Assembly: GCA_020639295.1 (NCBI GenBank)
Contig: JACKGY010000005.1
Span: forward strand, 62,001-126,000
Source: Planctomycetota bacterium
GTDB taxonomy: Bacteria > Planctomycetota > GCA-002687715 > DRQF01
Direction of reading: 5' to 3'
Length of the DNA stretch: 64,000 bases
The notes below the pieces were generated by a model. That model saw nothing but the letters and a program-made list of their open reading frames with translations, had not been told where the DNA came from and searched no databases. Made by a program: the position numbers and the translations under genes. Shown here piece after piece: positions 1 through 8,310 of this stretch (positions within the stretch are counted from its first letter, which is position 1; every line of letters begins with the position of its first letter).

Positions 1-62
1 CGGACAGGCCTGAGGGCCGCCGGCGACCTCGGGCCGCCGGCCGGCTCCCGGCCGGGCCCCGG

Positions 63-1259
63 TCAGTCGCCCAGGGCCTTGCGGAGGAGGTCGCCGAGGT
101 TGACGCCGCCGCGAGAATCGGGCTTGCGCATCACCTCGTCGAGGACGTCGTCCTCGGCCTCGTCGACCGTGCCGATCACGTTGCCACGCCGATCCAGACG
201 CGACAACGAGATGCGCTGACGTTCCAGGTCCACGCTCTGGACCCGCACGGTGAGTTCCTGGCCGGCCTTGGCCACCTCGTGCACCGGCCGGCCTCGCTCG
301 CCACCGAGCTGCGAGATGTGCACCAGGCCCTCGATCCCCGCCATCAGCTCGACGAAGGCGCCGAAGTTGGTCGTCCGGGTCACCTTGCCGGTGACCACGG
401 TGTCGGCCGGGAAGCGCTCGGCCACCTCGTCCCAGGGGTCCGGCTCGAGCTGCTTCAGACCGAGCCCGATGCGGCGACCGCCTTCCTTGATCTCGAGGAT
501 CTTGAGGTCCAGCTCCTGGCCGATGGCGACGACCTCGCTCGGATCCTCGACCCGACGGCGCGCCATGTTGGAGATGTGCAGCAGGCCCTCGACACCGGGC
601 CTGATCTCGACGAAGGCGCCAAAGCTCTCCAGCTTGACGACCTTGCCGTGGACGAGCTGGCCGGCGACCAGACCGGACCGGGCCTTCGCCTGTTCCACCT
701 CGACCTGCTTCTTGAGCAGGACGCGACGCGAGATCAACACGCGCTTGCGCTTGCGGTCGACCTCGAGGACCTCGGCGTTCATCGTCTGGCCGATGAACTG
801 GGCCAGATCCTCGACGTGGTGCAGGGCGACGTGGGAGGCCGGCATGAAGGCGGCGAGCGGGCCGATCTTCAGCTCGAGGCCGCCCGTGTTCTGACCGACG
901 ACCTTGGCCTTGATCAGGCTGCCCGGCTCGAGGTCGCGCCAGCTCGCCTCCTCGCGGAGCGCGCCACGGCTGAGCAGGTAGAGGTCGTCCTCCTGACCGA
1001 CGACGTCGAACTCGAATTCGGCGCCGACCGCCGGGGTCTCCTCGAACTCGGAGAGCGCGATCAGGCCCTGGGTGCGCGGACCGAGCTCGACGAAGACGTC
1101 CTTGCCGCGCACGCCGACGACCAGACCCTTCCGCCGGGTCGGACCGTCCTCGGCGCGCTCGATCTCGTCGGCCGCCTTGCCTTCATCGCCCAGGTTCTGG
1201 AGCGAGGCCTCGATCTGGGCCTCGATGCTGTCCTTCGGTTCGCTGTCTTCGCCGCTCAT
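63..1259 (-). CDS. S1-domain RNA-binding protein, ribosomal protein S1-like
   Basis: 398 residues with four S1-like OB-fold repeats at about residues 44-98, 113-179, 200-270 and 286-354. The last two are the most typical, with the pattern G-x-V-x(6)-FGAFVE followed by G-(L/V)-HIS. The first is weak. By family knowledge such proteins bind single-stranded RNA and help mRNA engage the 30S subunit. The protein is shorter than the six-repeat E. coli S1 (557 residues), so it may be a compact bS1 or a separate S1-domain regulator. The N-terminal 40 residues are acidic. The ATG has no strong Shine-Dalgarno sequence. The next gene upstream on this strand starts 118 bases away, so co-transcription is uncertain. 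Confidence 0.85.
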   Translation of the reverse strand: MSGEDSEPKDSIEAQIEASLQNLGDEGKAADEIERAEDGPTRRKGLVVGVRGKDVFVELGPRTQGLIALSEFEETPAVGAEFEFDVVGQEDDLYLLSRGALREEASWRDLEPGSLIKAKVVGQNTGGLELKIGPLAAFMPASHVALHHVEDLAQFIGQTMNAEVLEVDRKRKRVLISRRVLLKKQVEVEQAKARSGLVAGQLVHGKVVKLESFGAFVEIRPGVEGLLHISNMARRRVEDPSEVVAIGQELDLKILEIKEGGRRIGLGLKQLEPDPWDEVAERFPADTVVTGKVTRTTNFGAFVELMAGIEGLVHISQLGGERGRPVHEVAKAGQELTVRVQSVDLERQRISLSRLDRRGNVIGTVDEAEDDVLDEVMRKPDSRGGVNLGDLLRKALGD

Positions 1260-1377
1260 GCTTGGATTCCGTGCAAATGGAAGAGCCTCATCGTAGCCCG
1301 GGGACCGCCGGAGGCAAGGTTCATGAAAAGGACCTGGAGGGGCCCCCGAGACCGCTTCGTCCCGACCGGGGCGGGCC

Positions 1378-2805
1378 TCAGCCGTCCACGCTCTCCTTGA
1401 GCCAGCGGCCGATCCATTCCCCCATCTCGGCGCCGTCCAGGCCCCAGACCTCGCTCAGGGCGTTCTCGAAGTTCATGCCCCGACCGATCCGGTCCAGGAA
1501 GGGGTCGAGTCGTTCCGGAGCCCCCTCCACCAGGTAGGCGGCGAAGGCATAGGCCAGGACCAGATCCTCGACCTCCATCTGGTTGACCTCGAGGCCGAGC
1601 AGGCGCCGGCAGTCGGGGGCCCGGGCCCGGGCCCGGCGCTTGGCGAGCTTGAGCCAGCTCTTCTCCAGCTTCAGCGTGTCGATCGCGATCCGGTCGTCAC
1701 GCTTCTGGTCGTAGCGGGTCTGGCGGACGTACCAGGTCGAGCGCAGATCGGTGACCTTGTGGGACAGATAGAGACCGAGGCCCTCGTAGATCGCCCCGCG
1801 TTCGGCACCGATCCCGTAGCCGGTCTTGAGCAGCATGGCGATGGTCTGGCGGGCCACCCACTCCTTGCGCAGGTCCTGGTCGGCCGCCCAGATCAGGACC
1901 GTGGATGAACCCGGCACCCAGAAGCTGCTGAGGTCGGCGGCGAAACGCCGGGCCGAGTCGTCGATCCGGCGGTCGAAGTGGAGGTAGAGATCACGATCCC
2001 CGGCGCTGGCGAGGAGCACGATCCGGTAGTCGGGAAAGGTGGCCGCGTCACGCCGGGTCGCGAGGCGAAACCAGTTGATCGTCGCCCAGGCGATCCGCGT
2101 CGCGGCTTCGATCTCCTCGTCGCTGACCGTGCCGACGACCTCGACGCCGGGCAGGAGCCGGGCCTTGCGCCAGCGGAGGTCGAGGTCGCCCTCCGGGTCG
2201 GGGACCGGCATCTTCGCCGGCTCGCCCGCGCCCTCGAGCAGGAGCTTGGCCTGGCGACGCAGGTTGGCGCGGCGTTCGCGCGCGGCGAGGCTGTCGTCGA
2301 GATACCAGCGGCTGCCCTTCTTGCGTTCGCCCAGGGCCTCACGCAGGCGGTCGTCACGGGGCAGGATCAGGGCCATCGCCTCGACCAGGTCGCGGCGATC
2401 GGCGAGCGGCAGCGGCGCCTCGCCCTCCCGCACCAGGCTCGCGACGGTGGCGAGCGTGAGATCGACCAGGGAGTCGAAGCGCTGCTCGAAGTCCGGCCAG
2501 ACCTCGGCATCGGTGCGCAGGGGGCTGCGGAAGCCCTTGCGACGCTCCCAGCGCTTGCTGGTGATCGGCACGTAGCCGGCCGCCTCGCGCAGGTCGCGGT
2601 CGTGGGGCACGAGGACCAGGATCATCTCGAGCAGGCGCTGGCGCTCGCGCAAGAGCCCCTTCTCCCGGCACCAGTCCGCGAGCGCGACCAGTCGCTGCCG
2701 GAGGTCCCCGGTGCGCTCCTCGAGCCGCGGATCCCGATCCTGCGCGGTCAGCGGCATGGCGAGACCGACGAGGAGGACGAACAGGAGCAGGGACGCGAGG
2801 CGCAT
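1378..2805 (-). CDS. Exported protein, DUF1570 / gluzincin-like without the metal motif
   Basis: 475 residues with a clear signal peptide (hydrophobic residues 4-20, then an Ala-Gln junction near residue 22). The mature protein is rich in Arg, Leu and Asp and predicted mostly helical. The C-terminal half reads like the peptidase-MA/DUF1570 type of exported protein: a helix ending in ARQTIAMLL, then an AIYEGLGLYLSHK segment. I see no HExxH zinc motif at the expected place, so it would be catalytically dead if related. The function is unknown. It lies downstream of clpP on the same strand, but a strong hairpin between them suggests separate transcription. Family placement is inference; that it is a real exported protein is well supported. 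Confidence 0.7.
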   Translation of the reverse strand: MRLASLLLFVLLVGLAMPLTAQDRDPRLEERTGDLRQRLVALADWCREKGLLRERQRLLEMILVLVPHDRDLREAAGYVPITSKRWERRKGFRSPLRTDAEVWPDFEQRFDSLVDLTLATVASLVREGEAPLPLADRRDLVEAMALILPRDDRLREALGERKKGSRWYLDDSLAARERRANLRRQAKLLLEGAGEPAKMPVPDPEGDLDLRWRKARLLPGVEVVGTVSDEEIEAATRIAWATINWFRLATRRDAATFPDYRIVLLASAGDRDLYLHFDRRIDDSARRFAADLSSFWVPGSSTVLIWAADQDLRKEWVARQTIAMLLKTGYGIGAERGAIYEGLGLYLSHKVTDLRSTWYVRQTRYDQKRDDRIAIDTLKLEKSWLKLAKRRARARAPDCRRLLGLEVNQMEVEDLVLAYAFAAYLVEGAPERLDPFLDRIGRGMNFENALSEVWGLDGAEMGEWIGRWLKESVDG

Positions 2806-2895
2806 GGCGATACCGGACCGACTCGAGGAGCTGGATTAGAGCGAATCGGCGCGGTCGCTCCAAGGGCAAAGCCCGGAAGCGCCCGGCAAACGCGA

Positions 2896-2926
2896 AGGCG
2901 CGGCGTTCTGCCCGAACGCCGCGCCT
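2896..2926 (-). terminator. Hairpin terminator after clpP
   Basis: A perfect 13-bp stem (2896-2908 with 2914-2926) with a 5-base loop lies 20 bases past the clpP stop codon. On the minus strand only a short T-run (TTT) follows, so it is a GC-strong, U-poor terminator candidate. Confidence 0.6.
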
Positions 2927-2947
2927 CGTGATGCGATCGGTCGAGAG

Positions 2948-3559
2948 CTACTCGATCTCGCCGCGCCGCGTGACCACGCGATTGACCAGACCGTAGTCGG
3001 CGGCCGCCTGGGCGGTGAGCCAGAAGTCGCGGCTGACGGCGCGGTCGACGTCCTCCATCGACTTGCCGGTCGCCTGGGCGACGATCTGGTTGTACTGGAG
3101 CTTCATGCGGTCGATCTCCTTGGCGACGATCTCGAGATCGCTGGCCTGGCCCATCGTCCGCATCGACGGCTGGTGGAGCATGAAGCGCGCATTCGGGCTC
3201 GCGAAGCGCATGCCCTCGTCGCCGCCGAGGTAGATCATCACGCCGGCCGACGCGCAGAGGCCCATGACGATGGTCCGCACCGGGCAGCTCACGAAACGCA
3301 TGGCGTCGTAGATGGCGAAACCGGAGTCGGCCGAGCCTCCGGGCGAATTCACGATCATCGTGATCGGCTTGTCGCCGTCGTCCTGCTCGAGCATGAAGAG
3401 CTGGCCGATGACGCTGCGGGCCAGCTCGTCGTCGACCGCCTTCGAGCAGATGATCGTGCGGGACTCGAGCAGCTTGGCCAGCATCGGGTCCTGCGGGCTC
3501 TTCTTGTCCTCGCCTTCCTTGTCGCAATCGAAAGCGGGCGTGATGGGCGAATCGATCAT
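2948..3559 (-). CDS. clpP: ClpP-family serine protease subunit
   Basis: 203 residues, the usual ClpP length. ClpP forms a cytoplasmic tetradecameric barrel that degrades proteins fed by Clp ATPases. The catalytic triad can be placed: Ser104 (GLCASAGV), His129 (RFMLHQPS) and Asp178 (SRDFW). The oxyanion-loop segment NSPGGSADSG is at 71-80. The Ser motif CASAG differs from the classical AASMG, and the N-terminal 30 residues are unlike the normal axial-loop sequence, so this may be a divergent second ClpP (ClpP2/ClpR-like) rather than the main one. The start at 3559 was chosen over an upstream in-frame ATG because GAGGAG/AAGGA precede it. No clpX or tig gene is adjacent. Confidence 0.88.
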   Translation of the reverse strand: MIDSPITPAFDCDKEGEDKKSPQDPMLAKLLESRTIICSKAVDDELARSVIGQLFMLEQDDGDKPITMIVNSPGGSADSGFAIYDAMRFVSCPVRTIVMGLCASAGVMIYLGGDEGMRFASPNARFMLHQPSMRTMGQASDLEIVAKEIDRMKLQYNQIVAQATGKSMEDVDRAVSRDFWLTAQAAADYGLVNRVVTRRGEIE

Positions 3560-3744
3560 CTCGGTCCTTGCTCCTCGGGGCCGCGCCCCTCCTCCTCCGT
3601 GCCGACCGTGGGGTCGGCGGGCCGGGTCAATGTAGCGCCCGCCCATCGGGCATCAAGCCCAGACGGGGACGGCGGCCTCGACCCCGTTATCGGGCGTGGT
3701 CGTCCCGAAACCGAAGCGGATCCCGGAGCTTCCGGCGGCCCGGT

Positions 3745-4767
3745 TCAGGCCTGAATGCCGGCAAGATCGAATTCGATGCTCCCCACGAGATCTCCGGCGC
3801 AGTTGCGTCGCTCGCGCGAACACCAGGGTTCGAGGGCGGCGAACTCCTCGTCATGGAGGTGACCGCGGGCCCTGAGGATGGCGACCATGAGCCGCTCGGA
3901 GATCGCGGTGGCGCCGTCGTCGACGTGCAAGGCGAGGCCCTGACCCTGATCCCGGATGGCGACGCCATAGAAGCCGTCGGCGCCGACCTTGGCCAGGATG
4001 CGGCCCCCGGTGACCCGGGCGATCGCGCTGCAGAGGCGATCCTCGCCGGCGACCATGTTCGGGCGGCGGGCGATGGCGTCGCCGAGCCGAAGCGCGGCCG
4101 CGGCCAGCTCGGGCTCGATCTCCTGATCGGGTCGACCGAAGCGGGCGAAGGCCCGGGCGCTGTGCTTCAAGGGCAGGATGAAGGTCGGCACGCCGCAACC
4201 GTCGATCGCGTGCTCGATCGCGCGGTCCTCGACGCCGGCGAAGTGGCCCAGGATCCGCCGGATCTCGCGCTGGATCGGATGCTCGGGCTCGGTGTAGCCC
4301 CGCGGCGACTCGCCGCGAGCGACCGCCGAGAGCATCATCCCGGCGTGCTTGCCGGAGCAGTTGTTGTGGATGCGCGTCGGCCGGAGATGCTCGGCGCTGA
4401 GGCGCGCGGCGGTGGCCGGGTGCATGGGCGGATGGGGACCGCAGGCGAGGTCGTTCTCCGAGAGCCCCGCCGCCGCCAGCATGCGCCGGGCGATGGCCAC
4501 GTGCTCGGGCTCGGCGTTGTGCGAGCCACAGGCGAGGGCCAGGGCCCGATCGCCGAGATGGAAGCGCTCGGCCGCTCCGGAGGTGAGGCAGGGAATCGCC
4601 TGGAAGAACTTGGCGCCCGAGCGCAGGAAGCTCGGGGCATCGACGTCGCCGCAGGAGGCGATCAGGCCGCGCCCATCGGCGATGGCGATGGCGGCGCGAT
4701 GCCGGGTCTCGATGCGCGGGCCACGCGTCTGCAGGACGACGACGGGGTTGTTGCTGCTGTCGTTCAT
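3745..4767 (-). CDS. L-asparaginase, Rhizobium AnsA / Asparaginase_II type
   Basis: 340 residues. It carries the hallmark HNNCSGKHAGM segment, an HPP segment before it, and GEDRLCS / KVGADGFYG segments typical of the thermolabile asparaginase family first known from Rhizobium etli (Pfam Asparaginase_II). This family is unrelated to the E. coli type. By family knowledge it hydrolyses L-asparagine to aspartate and ammonia. There is no signal peptide, so it is cytoplasmic. The start at 4767 fits the conserved N-terminus; the long open frame upstream is antisense to the next gene. A perfect TTGACA sits on this strand at 4815-4820, but the matching -10 is weak. The divergent neighbour is the nucleosidase gene at 4912. 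Confidence 0.85.
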   Translation of the reverse strand: MNDSSNNPVVVLQTRGPRIETRHRAAIAIADGRGLIASCGDVDAPSFLRSGAKFFQAIPCLTSGAAERFHLGDRALALACGSHNAEPEHVAIARRMLAAAGLSENDLACGPHPPMHPATAARLSAEHLRPTRIHNNCSGKHAGMMLSAVARGESPRGYTEPEHPIQREIRRILGHFAGVEDRAIEHAIDGCGVPTFILPLKHSARAFARFGRPDQEIEPELAAAALRLGDAIARRPNMVAGEDRLCSAIARVTGGRILAKVGADGFYGVAIRDQGQGLALHVDDGATAISERLMVAILRARGHLHDEEFAALEPWCSRERRNCAGDLVGSIEFDLAGIQA

Positions 4768-4911
4768 GGATCGAGTCACTCCATCCGTGGTCAGCTTGCC
4801 CTTGGCCGGTCGACTGTCAATCCCCTGCGACAAGGTGTACGATCGCCGCGTCGCGCATCTCGGACCGGAGTTCGAAGACGGCCGTGGACCCGGCCGTGAC
4901 GAGGAGCCCGC

Positions 4912-5544
4912 ATGAGGGAACTGCTGCTGGTACCGACCGCGCTCGAGGCCCGAGCCCTGGTCGCCGAGTTGCCGCGAGAGCGCGAGGCGATACCTCTGGC
5001 CGAGGATCGCTGGCTGGCCATCTGCGGCTTCGGCCTGGCCGCCGCCGGGGCGGTCGCGGCCCGGCAGATCGCTCGGCTCGCGCCGGAGCGGATCGGTCTC
5101 TGTGGCATCGCCGGGAGTCACGACCTCGACCGGGCACCGGTCGGCAGCCTGGTCGGCGGCGACCGGGTCCGGTCCTGGGGCATCGGCGCCGGTCAGGGTG
5201 GAGCGCACCTCGATGCCGAGACCATCGGCATTCCCGAGGCGCCCGGGCTGGCCTTCGAGCTCGCCCTCGATCCGGTCCCGGGCATGCCGGCCGCCTCGAT
5301 CGTCAGCGTGGCCGCCGCCAGCGGCGACGCCGAGGAGGCCCGCCTGCTTCGGACCCGGCGGCCGGGCGTCGTGGTCGAGGACATGGAGACCTGGGCGGTC
5401 GCCCTCGCGGCGGCGGATGCCGGCATCCCCCTGCGCGTGCTCCGGGCGATCAGCAACGCCGCCGGTGACCGCGACCAGGCCCACTGGCGGATCGGCGCCG
5501 CCCTCGCCGCCCTCCGCAGGGCCCTCCCCCGCCTCTTCGCCTGA
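4912..5544 (+). CDS. Phosphorylase-superfamily nucleosidase, futalosine-hydrolase-like
   Basis: 210 residues of the purine nucleoside phosphorylase / MTA-SAH nucleosidase fold. Seen: an N-terminal LLLVPTALEARAL strand-helix, the glycine-rich LCGIAGS segment, and a VEDMETWAVA segment where the family has its ribose-binding Met-Glu, followed by RAISNAAGD with the catalytic Asp position. Length and composition fit futalosine hydrolase (MqnB) of the alternative menaquinone pathway. No other mqn gene is in the window, so MTA/SAH nucleosidase or another N-ribosyl hydrolase remains possible. The fold is certain; the substrate is inferred. A repeat cluster starts about 40 bases after the stop. Confidence 0.6.
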   Translation: MRELLLVPTALEARALVAELPREREAIPLAEDRWLAICGFGLAAAGAVAARQIARLAPERIGLCGIAGSHDLDRAPVGSLVGGDRVRSWGIGAGQGGAHLDAETIGIPEAPGLAFELALDPVPGMPAASIVSVAAASGDAEEARLLRTRRPGVVVEDMETWAVALAAADAGIPLRVLRAISNAAGDRDQAHWRIGAALAALRRALPRLFA

Positions 5545-5679
5545 CCTCCTGAACTCGGGGCCGCCGGGCCACCCCGCGCTTCGGAGCGCTGATCGCTGGT
5601 CGGGCCGAACGAACTTGCCGATGCCCTGGTGACGTTCGACGAAGCCGGCCAGCGGCCGGCGGACCTGCCGGCTGGGCAG

Positions 5680-5929
5680 CCGGCGCTCCGGAGCGCCAGC
5701 CGCTGGCTGGCCGGATCGATGTCGAGAGCGTTCGAGCTTCGGCTGCGCAGCAGGCGCTGCGCGGTCCGCTCGGAGCGCCGTCGTGCGGCCTGGATGCGCA
5801 GCCGGCGCTGCGCGGTCCGCTCGGAGCGCCAGCCGCTGGCTGGCCGGGTCGATGTCGAGAGCGTTCGAGCTTCGGCTGCGCAGCAGGCGCTGCGCGGTCC
5901 GCTCGGAGCGCCAGCCGCTGGCTGGCCTA
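5680..5929. repeat. Non-coding repeat cluster, two 84-bp direct copies
   Basis: The 483-base gap between the nucleosidase and exonuclease III genes holds no convincing gene. It contains two 84-bp direct copies (5696-5779 and 5829-5912, one mismatch seen, spaced 133 bases), an intervening partial copy (about 5792-5830) and a third partial start at 5911. Each copy begins with the imperfect palindrome CCAGCCGCTGGCTGGCC and ends with GCGCGGTCCGCTCGGAGCGCC. The reverse complement matches parts of the repeats at 51.6-52.5 kb, so this is a dispersed family. An open frame runs through it only because the DNA is GC-rich. Confidence 0.85.
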
Positions 5930-6027
5930 GTCCTCGGCTCCGGTCAGGTCGTCCCGCCGGCGCTCCCCTCGCTGGTTCCGGCTCGCGAAGCGGGCTAAGC
6001 TCGCGCCGGTCGTGGTGGGAGGTCGTC

Positions 6028-6795
6028 ATGCTCTTCGTGTCCTGGAACGTCAACGGCATCCGCGCCGCCCGCACCAAGGGGCTGCTCCAATGGCTCGACC
6101 GGAGCCGCCCCGACGTGCTCGGGCTGCAGGAGATCAAGGCGCGGCCCGAGCAGCTCGGCGCCGACCTCCTCGAGGAACACGGCTACCACGTGGTCTGGAA
6201 CCCGGCGCAGCGCCCCGGCTACTCGGGGGTCGCCACCTTCTCGCGGACGGAGCCGGACGAGGTGGAGCTGGGCTTCGGGATCGAGCGCTTCGACGTCGAG
6301 GGCCGGGTGATCGGCAGCCGTCACGGCAAGGTCTGGTTCTACAACGTCTACTTCCCCAACGGCGGAGCCGGCGACGAGCGCCTCCAGTACAAGCTGGAGT
6401 TCTACGAGGCCCTGCGCGAGCACCTGAACGCCCGGGTCGCCCGCCGCCAGAAGGTGATCGTGGCCGGCGATTGGAACACGGCCCACCGCGAGATCGACCT
6501 GGCCCGTCCGGGACCGAATCGCAAGATCTCCGGCTTCATGCCGATCGAGTGCGATACCCTCGATCTCTGGTTCCAGGACGGCTGGATCGACAGCTTCCGC
6601 CACTTCCACCCCGACCGGGCCGGCGCCTATTCCTGGTGGTCCATGCGCGCCGGCTCCCGCGAGCGCAACGTCGGCTGGCGCATCGACTACCAGGTGGTCT
6701 CGAAGAACCTGGCGAAGGACCTGGAATCGGCCGCGATCTGGCCCGAGGTGCCGGGCTCCGACCACTGCCCGATCGCGCTCGAGCTCGGCGCCTGA
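6028..6795 (+). CDS. xth: Exodeoxyribonuclease III, AP endonuclease
   Basis: 255 residues of the ExoIII/APE endonuclease-exonuclease-phosphatase fold, which cuts DNA at abasic sites and removes 3' blocking groups in base-excision repair. Visible active-site motifs are SWNVNGIRA (N7), LGLQEIKA (metal-binding Glu near 35), GDWNTAH, and the C-terminal GSDHCPI with the Asp-His pair. The tract RNVGWRIDYQ is also family-typical. The ATG at 6028 follows GGGAGG by 5 bases. The open frame extends upstream through repeat DNA and is not coding there. A short GC hairpin follows the stop. Confidence 0.93.
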   Translation: MLFVSWNVNGIRAARTKGLLQWLDRSRPDVLGLQEIKARPEQLGADLLEEHGYHVVWNPAQRPGYSGVATFSRTEPDEVELGFGIERFDVEGRVIGSRHGKVWFYNVYFPNGGAGDERLQYKLEFYEALREHLNARVARRQKVIVAGDWNTAHREIDLARPGPNRKISGFMPIECDTLDLWFQDGWIDSFRHFHPDRAGAYSWWSMRAGSRERNVGWRIDYQVVSKNLAKDLESAAIWPEVPGSDHCPIALELGA

Positions 6796-6817
6796 GGCCC
6801 GCAGGCCACCGCCCTGG

Positions 6818-6840
6818 CCCCGCGCCGCGCGGGGTCGTTT
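6818..6840 (+). terminator. Weak terminator hairpin after xth
   Basis: A 7-bp GC stem CCCCGCG/CGCGGGG with a 3-base loop is followed by TCGTTT. The T-run is short. It lies between xth and the hopanoid operon. Confidence 0.35.
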
Positions 6841-6891
6841 CCCGCGGCGGGGGATCGTAGAATCCTCGCGGTTCCATCCGGAGGAAAGCCC

Positions 6892-8301
6892 TTGTCCCTC
6901 GACATCCGCCGCATCCTCGACTCGGCTCGAGGCCGCCAGTTCGACGACTTCGCCGAGCACGTCCACCCCCAGTGGACCCGGGTCCTCCGCACGATCGGCT
7001 TCAACAAGAACTACGTCGCCGCCGAGGGCGCGCACCTGATCGACGCCGAGGGCAAGCGCTACCTCGACTTCATGTCCGGCTGGGGCGTGTTCAACTTCGG
7101 CCGCAACCACCCGACCATCAAGCAGGCCCTGCTCGACGTCCTCGAGAGCGACTTTCCCGGCTGGATCGCCTTCGACGCTCCCATCCTCGCCGCCGAGCTG
7201 GCCCGCGAACTCAAGGCCCGGGTGCCCAACCGCCTCGAGCGGGTCTACTTCTGCAACTCCGGCACCGAGACGGTCGAGGCCGCGCTCAAGTTCGCCCGCC
7301 GGGCGACCGGCAAGACCGGCTTCGTCCACCTCAAGAAGGCCTTCCACGGCCTCACCAACGGCGCCCTCGCCGCCAACGGCGACGACAGCTTCCGCGCCGG
7401 CTTCGAGCCCTTCTATCCGGGCGGGGTCCAGATCGAGCTGAACGACCTCGCCGCGCTGGAACGCGCGCTCGAGACCGGCACGATCGGCGCCTTCATCTTC
7501 GAGCCGATCCAGGGCAAGGGCGTCTTCCTGCCCGAGCCGGGCTTCCTGCGCGAGGCCGAGCGGCTCTGCCGCCAGCACGGCGCCCTGCTCATCGCCGACG
7601 AGGTCCAGAGCGGCATGGGCCGCACCGGCAAGTTCGTCGGTTACGAGTGGGAGGACGTCGATCCCGACATCGTGCTGTTCTCGAAGGCGCTCTCGGGCGG
7701 CTACGTGCCGGTCGGCGCCGTGCTGATGCGCAAGGAGATCTACGACAAGGTCTACTCCTCGATGGAGAAGGCCATGGTCCACGCCTGCACCTTCGGCATG
7801 GGCAACCTGGCCATGGCCGCGGGCCTGGCCGCGCTGCAGGTGCTCGATCAGGAGCAGCTGATCGAGCGCGCGGCGCGGATGGGCGCCCTGTTCCGGCGCG
7901 GGCTCGATGACCTGAAGGATCGCTTCGAGCTGATCGCCGACGTCCGCGGCCGCGGCCTGATGATCGGCATCGAGTTCGGCAAGCCGAAGTCGCTCGGCCT
8001 GCGCACCGGCTGGAGCCTGATCCACAAGATGGACCAGAACCTCTTCCCGCAGGCGGTGGTGATCCCGCTCATGGACGACCATCGCATCCTCAGCCAGGTG
8101 GCCGGTCACGCCATCGACGTGGTCAAGATCCTGCCGCCGCTGGTGGTGGACGAGAGCGACGTCGCCTGGTTCCTGCGCGGCTTCGAGGAGGTCATGGTCA
8201 ACCTCCACAAGTTCCCGGGCCCGGTCTGGGAGGTGCTGAAGAAGCTGTCCAAGCACGCGGTCTCCTCGCGCTCGCGCGAGAAGGCCCAGCACGACGGCTG
8301 A
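6892..8301 (+). CDS. hpnO: Class III PLP aminotransferase, HpnO-like (bacteriohopanetetrol aminotransferase)
   Basis: 469 residues, fold-type I aminotransferase of the ornithine/acetylornithine class. Seen: FCNSGTETVE for phosphate binding, IADEVQSGMGRTGKF, and FSKALSGGY with Schiff-base lysine K265. A C-terminal extension of about 40 residues follows the core. Position at the head of a squalene/hopanoid operon, directly before an HpnN-like transporter, points to HpnO, the enzyme proposed to aminate the hopanoid side chain to aminobacteriohopanetriol. The class is certain, the substrate inferred from context. Start is TTG, chosen because GGAGGAAA lies 6 bases upstream. A TAGAAT at 6858-6863 could be a -10, but its -35 is poor. 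Confidence 0.72.
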   Translation: MSLDIRRILDSARGRQFDDFAEHVHPQWTRVLRTIGFNKNYVAAEGAHLIDAEGKRYLDFMSGWGVFNFGRNHPTIKQALLDVLESDFPGWIAFDAPILAAELARELKARVPNRLERVYFCNSGTETVEAALKFARRATGKTGFVHLKKAFHGLTNGALAANGDDSFRAGFEPFYPGGVQIELNDLAALERALETGTIGAFIFEPIQGKGVFLPEPGFLREAERLCRQHGALLIADEVQSGMGRTGKFVGYEWEDVDPDIVLFSKALSGGYVPVGAVLMRKEIYDKVYSSMEKAMVHACTFGMGNLAMAAGLAALQVLDQEQLIERAARMGALFRRGLDDLKDRFELIADVRGRGLMIGIEFGKPKSLGLRTGWSLIHKMDQNLFPQAVVIPLMDDHRILSQVAGHAIDVVKILPPLVVDESDVAWFLRGFEEVMVNLHKFPGPVWEVLKKLSKHAVSSRSREKAQHDG

Positions 8302-8310
8302 TCGGCGCCG

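Noticed and set aside
4791..4911. Possible sigma-70 promoter pair between asparaginase and nucleosidase genes
   Set aside because: A perfect TTGACA exists on the minus strand, but no acceptable -10 at 16-18 bases; not listed as a feature.
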